Both the position numbers and the translations under genes were made by a program. A DNA stretch of 54,817 nucleotides from NCBI GenBank assembly GCA_900450595.1, contig UGGS01000002.1, positions 1,085,001 to 1,139,817 on the forward strand, in the 5' to 3' direction. Within the stretch, counting starts at the first letter, position 1. Each line of letters opens with the position of its first letter. Under the pieces are notes generated by a model. It had not been told where the DNA came from, did not search any database, and worked only from the letters and a program-made list of their open reading frames with translations. This document shows, one piece after another, positions 45,717 to 53,880 of the stretch. This stretch comes from [Flavobacterium] thermophilum (GTDB taxonomy: Bacteria; Bacillota; Bacilli; Bacillales; Anoxybacillaceae).

Positions 45717-45855
45717 TTGTTTTTACCTGGCGGCCTTGAGCTCCCCTTTTTCTGCAACTAGGAGCTGAACCCGTTTTTTCGCCACAAGGTGGTAGTACCC
45801 ATAACACGCAAGGAGAAACGGAATGCCGCAGTAAAGCGCGATCCGTTGATCTGGA

Positions 45856-46012
45856 GTGAACTACCCCCACTTAATTTTCTAGCGAAAATTTGAAGTGGGG
45901 GCTTCCAAAGAAGTTTGACTGCTTCAAGCAATCCTTATTCTTTGAGGCGTGTCCACTTCGCCGCTAGAGCATAAGACACTCAGGTCTACAGCTTTACTTT
46001 TCTTTAAGATGT
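45856..46012 (-). ncRNA. Possible omegaRNA region retained in copy 3
   Basis: The tnpB 3' end and right-end hairpin are the same as in the full copies. A guide would start at 45855 going down (TCCAGATCAACGGATCGC in minus sense), that is, in the permease remnant. Expression is unknown. Confidence 0.35.
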
Positions 46013-46315
46013 TTAATGCGCCATTGACATCAGCATTAATTAGTTCAGGCATTTCATATTTGTACTGAATCTCAAAGAACCTGGCATGATGCTTAGGAAT
46101 GATTTCAATCTTCTCGAAGAGTCAAGTATTCTTCTTTGGTCAAACCATTTAGCTGTTGTTTGATACAAAAATACATGTTTTCACCTCCCATCTAACTATA
46201 TTATACTATATTTTACTGAATCTATCCTATTTTCAGCCAAATATAGTTAAGGCGATTCATCTCCCACTTACTCCGCTTCGCTTCGTTGAAGTGGGAGTCT
46301 TCTCGCCTAATTAAG
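45856..46315 (-). mobile_element. TnpB-derived internally deleted element, copy 3
   Basis: A 460-base derivative of the 1455-base element. Both end hairpins and terminal sequences are kept. Two internal deletions removed ~585 and ~410 bases: GCATTAATTAG is joined to TTCAGGCATTTC (~46044), and GATTTCAATCT to TCTCGAAGAGTC (~46110). The tnpB start and 3' end survive but no protein of use can be made. Because the right end is intact it might still make an omegaRNA. It is MITE-like and could be moved in trans. Confidence 0.88.
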
Positions 46316-46373
46316 ATAAATGCCTGCTTTTTAGCTCTCGTTTCAGTTCTTGCACTGGTTGCATCCGAAAACT

Positions 46374-46599
46374 CTCCCCTCTCTATGATAGATTCCGCAA
46401 TCGCTTACATTTTTATCAAACGAATAGCAACCTCCTTTTATGCAAAATTATTTTTCAATTTATAATGTATTACAACTTTATTACGAAATTATTTTTTTCT
46501 ATTTTCAATATATTTAGCAAAAAATTTTTTCACATCTTTCTTTCCCTTCCTGTCTCCCGTCCACCTTATGCTATAATACAAAAAAGAGAGGTGCTGATC
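46374..46599. promoter_or_regulatory. AT-rich divergent control region of the roc permease and regulator
   Basis: No gene is seen. A TATAAT at 46572-46577 serves the regulator on the plus strand, with a weak -35. The rest is >75% AT with several TTTCAA/TTGAAA-like elements that may include the permease promoter and regulator sites; I cannot define an operator with confidence. Confidence 0.45.
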
Positions 46600-47973
46600 G
46601 TGAACCGGGATATGGAAACGCTTTTATCAATGTATGAGCAAATTCTCGAACTGATTGACCTTGGCGTCCATGCCGTCGATCAACACGGGAAAACCGTCAT
46701 TTACAACCGAAAAATGCGGGACATCGAGGGCATGAACATCGAGGACGTGCTCGATAAAAACATTTTGGACGTCTTCCGCTTCAACCCGGAGCAGCCGAGC
46801 ACGCTGCTAGAAGCGCTGCGCACCGGTGAAAGCATTCTGAACAAGCAGCAAACGTATTTCAATAACAAAGGACAAGCCGTGACAACGGTCAATCAAACAC
46901 ACCCGCTGCAAAAAGACGGGCGCATCATCGGCGCCGTGGAAATCGCCAAAGACATCACGAAGTTCCGCAAACTGATCCAAGAACACCACCAACGCAAGGA
47001 AGCCAGCCGCACGTTTGCCGATATCATCAGCCAAAGCGAAGCGATGCAAAAGGCCATCCGCCTTGCGCGTCATGCCGCCCGCTCCGAAGCGCCTGTGCTG
47101 CTCATTGGGGAGAAAGGGACAGGAAAAGACTTGCTCGCTTCCTGCATTCACCATGAAAGCGAACGGCGGGCCAAGCCGTTTTTTGCGCAAACGTGCCTGT
47201 CGCTTCCGGATGATTGGATGGAAACGATGCTGTTTGGCAGCGAAGAAGGCGGCGAGATCCAGCCCGGTTTGTTTGAACAAGCGGACGGCGGCACTGTGCT
47301 GCTTGACGATATCGACTCGTTAAGCCTGCCGCTTCAACAAAAACTCGCCCGTTTCCTGCAAGAAAAACAGTTTGTCCGCGCCCATGGCCAAAAACCGGTT
47401 CATGCAGATGTTCGCCTCATCGCCTCGACAAGCGGCGACCCGATTGACGCGGTCCAAAACGGAGAATTGATCAAATCGCTTTACTACCAAATTGCCGTCC
47501 ACTGCATCGTCCTGCCGCCGTTGCGCGAACGGAAAGAGGACATTTTGCCGCTCGCTATCCATTTCATCCGTCAAGGCAACGAGCGCTATGGCCTACATGT
47601 CGAAGGACTCGGCGATGACGTGCAAGAGGCGTTTCTTGCTTACAGCTGGCCCGGCAACGTGCGCGAACTGGAGGCCATCATGTTGGAAACGATGGCGACG
47701 ATGGAACAAGAACAAACCATCACCCTCGCCCATCTGCCTGCCCCTTTTCGAGCCAAGCTTGCGCCCGACGAAGCGAAAACGGACTTTTTGTTCGATACGG
47801 AAGATATGTTGCCGCTTGACAAATACATGGAAGAAGTCGAAATTTACTACATCCGCAAGGCGCTGCAGCATCACGGCTTCAACATCACAAAAACGGCCAA
47901 AGCGCTCGGCTTAAGCCGACAAAACTTGCAATACCGCATCCGCAAGTACCAGATTGATAAGGAATGGGGATGA
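46600..47973 (+). CDS. RocR-like regulator without the sigma-54 contact motif
   Basis: A 457-residue protein: PAS sensor (~10-120), AAA+ domain with Walker A GEKGTGKDLLA (170-180) and Walker B GGTVLLDDIDS (230-240), and a Fis-type helix-turn-helix (NITKTAKALGLSRQNLQYRI) at the end. Size and layout match RocR (461 in B. subtilis). Where GAFTGA should be, the sequence reads MLFGSEEGGEIQPGLFEQAD, so the sigma-54 contact loop is lost. The GTG at 46600 is six bases after AGAGGTG; ATG at 46612 is the alternative. It is divergent from the permease/rocA side and most likely controls those genes, without sigma-54. Confidence 0.85.
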   Translation: MNRDMETLLSMYEQILELIDLGVHAVDQHGKTVIYNRKMRDIEGMNIEDVLDKNILDVFRFNPEQPSTLLEALRTGESILNKQQTYFNNKGQAVTTVNQTHPLQKDGRIIGAVEIAKDITKFRKLIQEHHQRKEASRTFADIISQSEAMQKAIRLARHAARSEAPVLLIGEKGTGKDLLASCIHHESERRAKPFFAQTCLSLPDDWMETMLFGSEEGGEIQPGLFEQADGGTVLLDDIDSLSLPLQQKLARFLQEKQFVRAHGQKPVHADVRLIASTSGDPIDAVQNGELIKSLYYQIAVHCIVLPPLRERKEDILPLAIHFIRQGNERYGLHVEGLGDDVQEAFLAYSWPGNVRELEAIMLETMATMEQEQTITLAHLPAPFRAKLAPDEAKTDFLFDTEDMLPLDKYMEEVEIYYIRKALQHHGFNITKTAKALGLSRQNLQYRIRKYQIDKEWG

Positions 47974-48030
47974 AAAGGCGAAAAGCCTCAGCCAGCGGGA
48001 CGGCAAAAAGGACAGGGGAGGTCGCTGTGG

Positions 48031-48783
48031 ATGATCGACGCTCATATTCATCTCGACCAGTACACGGACATCGAGGAACAAATCAACCGTTGGCAAGAAG
48101 CGGGCATCATCGGCGTCGTCGCCGTATCCACCGATTTGCGCTCAAGCCACCGAACGCTCGAGTTGAAACAGCGATTCCCTTCCTTCGTCTACGCCGCCAT
48201 CGGTTTTCATCCCGAGCAACCGCTGCCAAGCGAAGCCGATTGGAACGAATGGACAGAGCTTGTCAAGCAAGAGCGGCCGCTGCTCGCCGCCATCGGCGAA
48301 GTCGGGCTGCCATACTATTCAGCGGAAGCATGCGCCAAGCTGCCCGCGTATCAAGAACGATTAACCGAAATCGCGGCCATCGCCGCCGATGCCTCCTTGC
48401 CGCTCGCCCTTCACGCCGTCTACGACCGCGCCGAAACCGCCTTGGCCATCTTGTTGCAAGCTGGTGTCCGACAAGCCCATTTCCACTGGCTGAAGGCCGA
48501 GCCTGCCGTGGTCAAACAAATCGTCCAATGCGGCTACTACATCTCCATCACGCCGGAAGTGTGCTACCGCGAGCGCGACAAGCAGCTGTTATCCCTCGTT
48601 CCCATCGAGCAGCTGCTCCTTGAAACCGATGGCCCATGGCCGTTTGCAGGCCCGTTTGCCGGAAAACTGACAACGCCGTTATGGCTATTGGACTCCGCGC
48701 GAGCCGTGGCGGCACACTATGGCCGAGATATCGAACAAGTCAAAACCATGATCACGGCGAACACAAAACGGCTTTACGGTTGA
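48031..48783 (+). CDS. TatD-family metal-dependent hydrolase
   Basis: A 250-residue TIM-barrel deoxyribonuclease-type protein. MIDAHIHLDQY gives the two metal His, AAIGEVGLPYYS the Glu, LALHAVYDRAE and AHFHWLKAEP further His, and LLLETDGPWPF the late Asp. TatD enzymes are 3'-5' nucleases; this is of the shorter YjjV-like type. It starts 57 bases after the regulator on the same strand, after GGGGAGG, perhaps by read-through. Confidence 0.88.
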   Translation: MIDAHIHLDQYTDIEEQINRWQEAGIIGVVAVSTDLRSSHRTLELKQRFPSFVYAAIGFHPEQPLPSEADWNEWTELVKQERPLLAAIGEVGLPYYSAEACAKLPAYQERLTEIAAIAADASLPLALHAVYDRAETALAILLQAGVRQAHFHWLKAEPAVVKQIVQCGYYISITPEVCYRERDKQLLSLVPIEQLLLETDGPWPFAGPFAGKLTTPLWLLDSARAVAAHYGRDIEQVKTMITANTKRLYG

Positions 48784-48832
48784 TCTTCCTTATCGTACGA
48801 TGAAACCAAATCTACATCGAAATGAGGGAAAC

Positions 48833-49321
48833 ATGATGGATCATAATGAGCGAGTGCGCCAACAGCTGATCAAAAGCGTTTCCGGGCTGTCGGACGAACA
48901 GCTGAACACCCGGGCGGCGAAAGGGAGTTGGACCATCGCCCAAGTGCTCGAACACCTGTACTTAATCGAAACATCGATCGCAGCCATGATCGCCCATACA
49001 TTAAAGCATGGCGAGAGCCAGCCGGTTGAGGAAAAACCGATCCACTTGACCGTTGACCGTTCCAAAAAAGTGGAGGCGCCTGATTTCGCCCGCCCGGACA
49101 ACCGCTTTTTCACTCGACACGAACTGGAAGAAAAATTGCATCAATCGCGGCAACGGTTGCGCCAAATCACAGAGCAAGCCAATCCGGCTGACTTGGAAGC
49201 CAAATCGTTCCCGCATCCCATTTTTGGGCCACTGAATTTGAAGCAATGGGTGGAATTTGTCGGCTACCATGAACAGCGCCACCTCGCGCAAATTGAAGAA
49301 ATCAAGGTACAGCTTCCGTGA
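48833..49321 (+). CDS. DinB-family protein
   Basis: A 162-residue DinB_2-type protein. His in VLEHLYLIE and the H-x3-H of VGYHEQRHLAQIEEI near the end form the likely metal site. The ATG-ATG start at 48833/48836 follows GAGGG. Function unknown; it is only distantly like the DinB protein at 33517. Confidence 0.82.
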   Translation: MMDHNERVRQQLIKSVSGLSDEQLNTRAAKGSWTIAQVLEHLYLIETSIAAMIAHTLKHGESQPVEEKPIHLTVDRSKKVEAPDFARPDNRFFTRHELEEKLHQSRQRLRQITEQANPADLEAKSFPHPIFGPLNLKQWVEFVGYHEQRHLAQIEEIKVQLP

Positions 49322-49342
49322 GGAGCGGGCGGCTCATCAAGG

Positions 49343-49387
49343 AAAAAGCCGAGCAACGACCAGCCAAATCCCCGCCCTGCTCGGCTT
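49343..49387. terminator. Bidirectional terminator between dinB-like and yoaT
   Basis: AAAAAGCCGAGCA...TGCTCGGCTTA: a 10-pair stem with a ~22-base loop. It overlaps the yoaT stop codon. Confidence 0.8.
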
Positions 49388-50288
49388 ACAACGATTTTCC
49401 ATCTTCATGTGAACGCTCCACTGCCCCTGTCACAGCCATTGTTTTCACTTGCTTTAACGTCGCCACGATGAGAAAACTGACAATGACCAACAAACACCAG
49501 GAGCTCACTTTTCCTACGTGAACAAGGCTCCACGCCTTCACCTGGTTTGGATATTGCCAAGCGCCAAAAAAGGTGGCAATGTTTTCCGCGATCCAGATGA
49601 AAAACCCGATCAGCAAAAAGGACAAAACAAGCGGCATCCGGTAGCGGACTCCCCCGACCTCATACGTCACCCATGACCGCCAAAAGACAAGCATGACGAG
49701 GCTCGAGAGCCACCAACGAACGTCCACCCAATAATGGTGGGTGAAAAAATTCAAGTAAATCGCCGCAGCCAGCGGAACGACCAACCAAAACGGCGGCCAT
49801 CGCACAAGCTCCACTTTCATTCTTCTCCACGCCTGGCAAAGATAGCTGGCGACGCTCGCATACATAAAGCCGCTGTACAAGGGCACGCCAAAGATTTTCG
49901 TATACCCCTCTTCCGGATACGACCACGAACCCATGCGCACTTTAAACAGCTCGAGCGCAAGTCCAATGACGTGGAACAAGGTGATCACTTTGAGTTCACC
50001 CCGCGTTTCCATCCCTGACCGCACCATCCACCATTGCATGAGCAGGCAAATAACAAGCAGCCAATCATACCGCGGCAATAGCGGAAGCGGCGCGATCTTC
50101 GTCAGCGCCAATGAGGCAAAAATGACAACCGGAAACACGCAAGATTGCGCCTGCGCCCAACCGAAGCGAACAAGCTGCACAAACGCTTTGATCAGCCGCG
50201 ACGTTCTGCCAAACTGGCGCACCCGGACGATCATGAGGCCAAACGGTGGAGATTCGTCCACCGCTAGCTCTTGCTTTTCCCCTTTCAA
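49386..50288 (-). CDS. yoaT: DUF817 membrane protein (YoaT-like)
   Basis: A 300-residue integral membrane protein with seven to eight helices, matching the DUF817/YoaT family. GSWSYPEEGYTKIFGVPLYS and AENIATFFGAWQYPNQ are typical. No function is known. The start is TTG at 50288, seven bases after GGGAGG, 16 bases beyond the yozG stop. The order yoaS-yozG-yoaT is as in B. subtilis. Confidence 0.85.
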   Translation of the reverse strand: MKGEKQELAVDESPPFGLMIVRVRQFGRTSRLIKAFVQLVRFGWAQAQSCVFPVVIFASLALTKIAPLPLLPRYDWLLVICLLMQWWMVRSGMETRGELKVITLFHVIGLALELFKVRMGSWSYPEEGYTKIFGVPLYSGFMYASVASYLCQAWRRMKVELVRWPPFWLVVPLAAAIYLNFFTHHYWVDVRWWLSSLVMLVFWRSWVTYEVGGVRYRMPLVLSFLLIGFFIWIAENIATFFGAWQYPNQVKAWSLVHVGKVSSWCLLVIVSFLIVATLKQVKTMAVTGAVERSHEDGKSL

Positions 50289-50304
50289 GCCGTCTCCTCC
50301 CTAC

Positions 50305-50529
50305 TCACGGATTTGACTCCCCTTCATCACTTCGATACTCCAAAATGTCCCCGGGCTGGCAATCGAGCGCCTTGCAAATGGCTTCGAGCGTCGAGAAACG
50401 GATCGCCTTCGCCTTCCCGTTTTTCAAGATCGACAAATTCGCCATCGTGATCCCGACTCTCTCCGACAGCTCGGTGACGCTCATCTTCCGCTTCGCCAAC
50501 ATGACATCAAGATTCACGATAATCGGCAT
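50305..50529 (-). CDS. yozG: Small HTH (Cro/CI-type) regulator YozG
   Basis: A 74-residue repressor-type protein that is nearly all helix-turn-helix: MAKRKMS-like start (VMLAKRKMSVTELSERVGIT), MANLSILKNGKAKAIRFSTL as recognition helix region, and CKALDCQPGDILEY, the family end. The start at 50529 (MPIIVNLD) is six bases after GAGGTG. It probably regulates its own operon with the membrane proteins on either side. Confidence 0.9.
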   Translation of the reverse strand: MPIIVNLDVMLAKRKMSVTELSERVGITMANLSILKNGKAKAIRFSTLEAICKALDCQPGDILEYRSDEGESNP

Positions 50530-50539
50530 GCCATCCACC

Positions 50540-51019
50540 TCAAATGGTCAACTCATTTTCTTGTTTGATTTCAATCGCCTGCTGCAGCAGCTTTTGCAAC
50601 ACCGCGGCGAACACAGCGATGACAAGCGACGCAAACGGCACAATCAGACCGACGAAGATGACTCCCGGAGCATCGTCTTTCTCGGCGAACAAGTAAAACA
50701 GCGGCAAGACAAGCAAATGCAGCCCGCTGATGGCGACAGCGCAATGTTTGATCGTCTTTAACGCTTTCACCGACGCCTCGGAAAACGCGTCGTTTCGGTC
50801 AATATACACTAACAACCGGAACGCCTGATACAACGCGAAGTAGAACGGCAGCGCGGACGCCTCAAACACAAGATAAACAAAATACTTGATCCAAGGGAAC
50901 GTTGGCACCAGCTTGACCGCCACCTTCGCAAGCGCAGGAACCAAAAATAGGCACAATGCCAAAACCGGAAGGCCGATCAACACTAAAGACGCCTTCAAAA
51001 ACAACGTTTCCCGTTTCAT
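50540..51019 (-). CDS. yoaS: DUF2975 membrane protein (YoaS-like)
   Basis: A 159-residue protein with four membrane helices, matching DUF2975. The arginine/aspartate-rich YIDRNDAFSEASVKALKTIK between helices 2 and 3 is a family mark. DUF2975 genes are commonly paired with a YozG-type regulator, as here. Start follows GAGGTG. No function known. Confidence 0.87.
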   Translation of the reverse strand: MKRETLFLKASLVLIGLPVLALCLFLVPALAKVAVKLVPTFPWIKYFVYLVFEASALPFYFALYQAFRLLVYIDRNDAFSEASVKALKTIKHCAVAISGLHLLVLPLFYLFAEKDDAPGVIFVGLIVPFASLVIAVFAAVLQKLLQQAIEIKQENELTI

Positions 51020-51052
51020 CGAAACACCTCACACTGACTCGTTTTCGACTTT

Positions 51053-51086
51053 ATTGTAATGAATGATTTATCGTTTATCAATAAAT
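51053..51086 (-). promoter_or_regulatory. Promoter and likely operator of the yoaS operon
   Basis: Minus strand TTGATA (51081-51076), 17-base spacer, TACAAT (51058-51053). A 21-base near-palindrome, ATTTATTGATAAACGATAAAT (51086-51066), covers the -35. It is a fair candidate for the YozG binding site. Confidence 0.55.
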
Positions 51087-51372
51087 AATCGTTGATTTAA
51101 ATTAAATTTTTTCTGCAAAACAGCAAAAAGAAAAGACGTCCCCACACGGAAACGCCCGACCATACCTATTGAGACAACAGGCACACCGTATTCACTTCCA
51201 CGCCGCCCATTACCAATCGATTCGCTTTCCATCCTGGAAAAAGCCGCCGTTCGGCCCGTCAGGCCTGATTCTGCTATTTAACCGCACTCCCCCCAATTAC
51301 TCGTTTTTCATCGACAGCCCGTGCTTTCGCGGAAATCATAATAGGATACCCTCCTTCAATCCATAAATTTCA
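51087..51372. other. Intergenic region with one doubtful micro-ORF
   Basis: A 21-codon frame (51339-51274, minus, starting MISAKARAVDEK) follows GGAGGG by 10 bases but has no recognisable identity and may be chance or a remnant of a further operon gene. Nothing else is seen. Confidence 0.3.
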
Positions 51373-52398
51373 TCAACACCTGTCTATCTTATAAAGTACA
51401 AATTCAAAATCGCCCTGCTGCGGCGGAAAAGAAGCGGTTTTTCCCGATGAACTCCGCTGTTTTTTCCGCTGCTTCCGTTTTCCTTTTCCAGCGATCACTT
51501 GCTCTAACCCTTTTCCCATTAATTTAAAGGCAAAAATGGCAACGATAAAGGCAACACACGGCCCGACAACAATCCATTGGTCAAGCATCATTTCCCGATA
51601 GGAAAGACCGATCAAGCCGGACCATTCGTTCGAAAGGGAGAGCGCCACCTTCTCCGGAGGGCCCAACCCATCGGAATCATATATAACTTTTACGCCTCCT
51701 AGCAATATTTGAAACGCCCCGAGATGCACAAGCAGCAAGAGCGACTGCACCGTCTGCTGGGTAAACAGCAAAAACAGCCGCGGCCGCATATACGGGAGAA
51801 CGTGCTTGCGGATGAGCCAAACGTGATCAGCTCCCATCAGCCGGGAAGAAACGACAAATTCATTTTGCAAAAAGACAGCGATATCATTGCCGATGACCAG
51901 CATTAACGGCGGAAGAGCAACAGCCGCAAGCACCAATAGTTGTTTGATCAACACTCCCATTCCAGCTCCTTGCTCCTCCAATGGAATGAAAGCAAAAAAG
52001 AGCATCGTTAAAAAGATCGCCGGCACAAACCGAAAGGCGCGGACGATGGACTCGGCAATAAACCGAAATTTCTGCAAATAAAAAGCATACACGATTCCGC
52101 CGACCGTCCCAAACACAAGCCGCAGCAAACTGACCGCCAATGCGGTGACAATCGTATATTTCGCCCCATCGATGACTTTCCAAAACACGTCTTCACCTTG
52201 GCGATCGACGCCAAACGGGTGGGCCCAGCTCGGCGGGTATGGAGGAACGTCAACGAGCCGCCCAGCCTCATTGTAGATCTGCTTCGGCGGCTGGGGAATG
52301 ATGTCTTTCAGCCAATAAGAATAGAAAAAACTGGCCAGCAATAGACCAGCCGCGATGATAAACCCTGCCGCAAAATACACGTTGCGGAATGCGCGCAT
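51373..52398 (-). CDS. Peptide-type ABC transporter permease (DppC-like)
   Basis: A 341-residue membrane protein with the BPD_transp_1 domain. It has one N-terminal helix, an extracytoplasmic segment with WAHPFGVDRQGEDVFWKVI (the DppC/OppC 'LGTDxxGRD' region), then five helices with FVVSSRLMGADHVWLIRKHV as the ATPase-contacting EAA loop. The C-terminus is basic. ATG at 52398 overlaps the TGA of the upstream permease (ATGA). No ATPase or peptide-binding gene is found nearby. Confidence 0.85.
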   Translation of the reverse strand: MRAFRNVYFAAGFIIAAGLLLASFFYSYWLKDIIPQPPKQIYNEAGRLVDVPPYPPSWAHPFGVDRQGEDVFWKVIDGAKYTIVTALAVSLLRLVFGTVGGIVYAFYLQKFRFIAESIVRAFRFVPAIFLTMLFFAFIPLEEQGAGMGVLIKQLLVLAAVALPPLMLVIGNDIAVFLQNEFVVSSRLMGADHVWLIRKHVLPYMRPRLFLLFTQQTVQSLLLLVHLGAFQILLGGVKVIYDSDGLGPPEKVALSLSNEWSGLIGLSYREMMLDQWIVVGPCVAFIVAIFAFKLMGKGLEQVIAGKGKRKQRKKQRSSSGKTASFPPQQGDFEFVLYKIDRC

Positions 52399-53278
52399 CA
52401 CGCCACCCCCCTCTCGATTCCCGTCAAATAAGCAATCACTCGTTTCCCGGCCACATCAATGAGGTAAAATGGCAAAAACAGCATGGCAAGACGATAGCCA
52501 CTACTTCCGGCGTATGGAGCTGCTCATACAAAAACCGGAACAATCCGTGCATATTAAACAAATATTCCGCCACTAACAAGTTCGACAGCATAAACCAAAA
52601 CAAATATTGGACGTTGGAAAACACGGTGATCAGCGCGTTGCGGAACATATGGCGCCATAGCACTGCCGTTTTTGACAATCCTTTCGCTAGCGCATATTCG
52701 ACGTATGGCTTGTCTTTTTCCTCCGTAAACGCAAGAAATGTCATTTGGAACAGCAGAATGGAAGGCAAAATGGAAATCATGACAATCGGCAGCACGTATA
52801 CATTGTCAAAACCGGCAACAGGATTGACAATAAGCAAATCTGTCTTTTTAAACACCCAGATGACAAACAGTTGCGTAGAAAAAATAAAAATAACATCGGG
52901 GATCGACTCAAGAAAAAACGCGATTTCTTTAACCATTTTTTGCAGCGGACGCGGAAGCAAAAAGCAGATGTAGGCTCCCGTAACGGCTATAAGGAAGGAA
53001 ACAGCCAGCGCCCCCCATAAAATAACAAGGGAATAGGCATACGGCTCCATCATCGTTGAGAGCAGGGGAGCATTGTGCCATTGCGAGAGCGAAACCGTTA
53101 TATCACGAATAGAAAAAAAGCTCCAAAACAGCTGCTGAAATTGCTGCCAAAATACCGTGATCATTTGCGGGCTCGGGAACAAGGAATAGCTTTGCGCAAA
53201 CGCGATAATCGCCATAATCGTGAAAATGGTAAGCAACAAATCCGCCAGCACCGTCAAGGCGAGCTTCCATTTCTTCAT
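52398..53278 (-). pseudogene. Peptide-type ABC transporter permease (DppB-like), frameshifted near the end
   Basis: The frame from 53278 gives 280 residues, ending ...EVVAIVLPCCFCHFTSLMWPGNE at 52436. Adding one base near 52488 instead continues AMLFLPFYLIDVAGKRVIAY and ends ...ERGVA with TGA overlapping the next gene's ATG, clearly the original reading. About 29 residues, including the last helix, are altered. EYALAKGLSKTAVLWRHMFR is the EAA loop. A single-base deletion or sequencing error; the protein may be impaired. Confidence 0.8.
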
Positions 53279-53316
53279 AAGGCCGATCCCTCCCTCAGAG
53301 CACAGGCAAACGATTG

Positions 53317-53880
53317 CTACATGTTCCTTTCATCTGTAAGCTGCCAGTGCTTGCATGTTAATAAGATGGTGGCGGTGGAGGCAATGTTTCTGCTAACATG
53401 GATTGCTGTCCTCCCCATTCCATCGCCTATTTTCAAGATGCGGTCATACATTTTAATTCCTACATAGGTTTGTCCGTCTGTTTGATATTCTACCCTGCCC
53501 GACGAGTCTTTTTTGATAAGCTCTCCCTTTTCGCCATACTTCTCTTTTACGTGCTTCGGCTGCAATTCTGGCAAAAACATCACATCCAGCTCATATTCCT
53601 TAGCTCGCTCCGGTCTTTTCGCGCTCCATGAATAACTTCCGTCTTCCCCAACGTTTACTTTTTCCTCGAGTACCTGTTTGCCCCCCTCGATTTCTTTCAT
53701 CACAATTTGCACGACGGCGCCTTTTGGCAAATTGCTGTTTCCGTTTAGCACCACTAGGTCACCGATCGTTTTGACCGCACCACCTAATTTTACCGTTTGC
53801 TCCACTTTCGGTTTGGCACAGCCAACTAGCACCAATAGCAACAACAACGTAAGGACCACCGTCATTCGGATATCCTTCAT
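53317..53880 (-). CDS. Lipoprotein of an ABC-permease operon
   Basis: A 187-residue protein with signal peptide and lipobox LVGC (Cys21). The middle (LPKGAVVQIVMKEIEGG; VGEDGSYSWSAKRPERAKEYELDV) reads like a carboxypeptidase-regulatory or Ig-like beta-sandwich. The last ~40 residues (RTAIHVSRNIASTATILLT...) look unlike a natural end; with one more G near 53420 the frame would end GGQQSMLAETLPPPPPSY, so a frameshift is possible. It overlaps the preceding gene by ATGA. Function unknown. Confidence 0.65.
   Translation of the reverse strand: MKDIRMTVVLTLLLLLVLVGCAKPKVEQTVKLGGAVKTIGDLVVLNGNSNLPKGAVVQIVMKEIEGGKQVLEEKVNVGEDGSYSWSAKRPERAKEYELDVMFLPELQPKHVKEKYGEKGELIKKDSSGRVEYQTDGQTYVGIKMYDRILKIGDGMGRTAIHVSRNIASTATILLTCKHWQLTDERNM

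Larger units (their letters stand above)
45723..46364 (-). pseudogene. Amino-acid permease (RocE-like), gutted by TnpB copy 3 and a deletion
   Basis: The first 16 codons (MQPVQELKRELKSRHL) start at 46364 after GAGGGGAG and read into TTTAT and the element at 46316. On the other side, 45855-45723 encode DQRIALYCGIPFLLACYGYY and ...ELKAAR-stop, the end of such a permease. The KSRHL start and the last-helix end are typical of APC amino-acid permeases of the RocE/YbgF type (~470 residues), so about 400 residues are missing. It lies just upstream of rocA, where a transporter for arginine, ornithine or proline fits. Confidence 0.75.

Noticed and set aside
45640..45725. Sigma-54 (-24/-12) promoter before rocA
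   Set aside because: There is a TTGCA but no GG dinucleotide at the right distance upstream; a sigma-A promoter fits the same bases much better.
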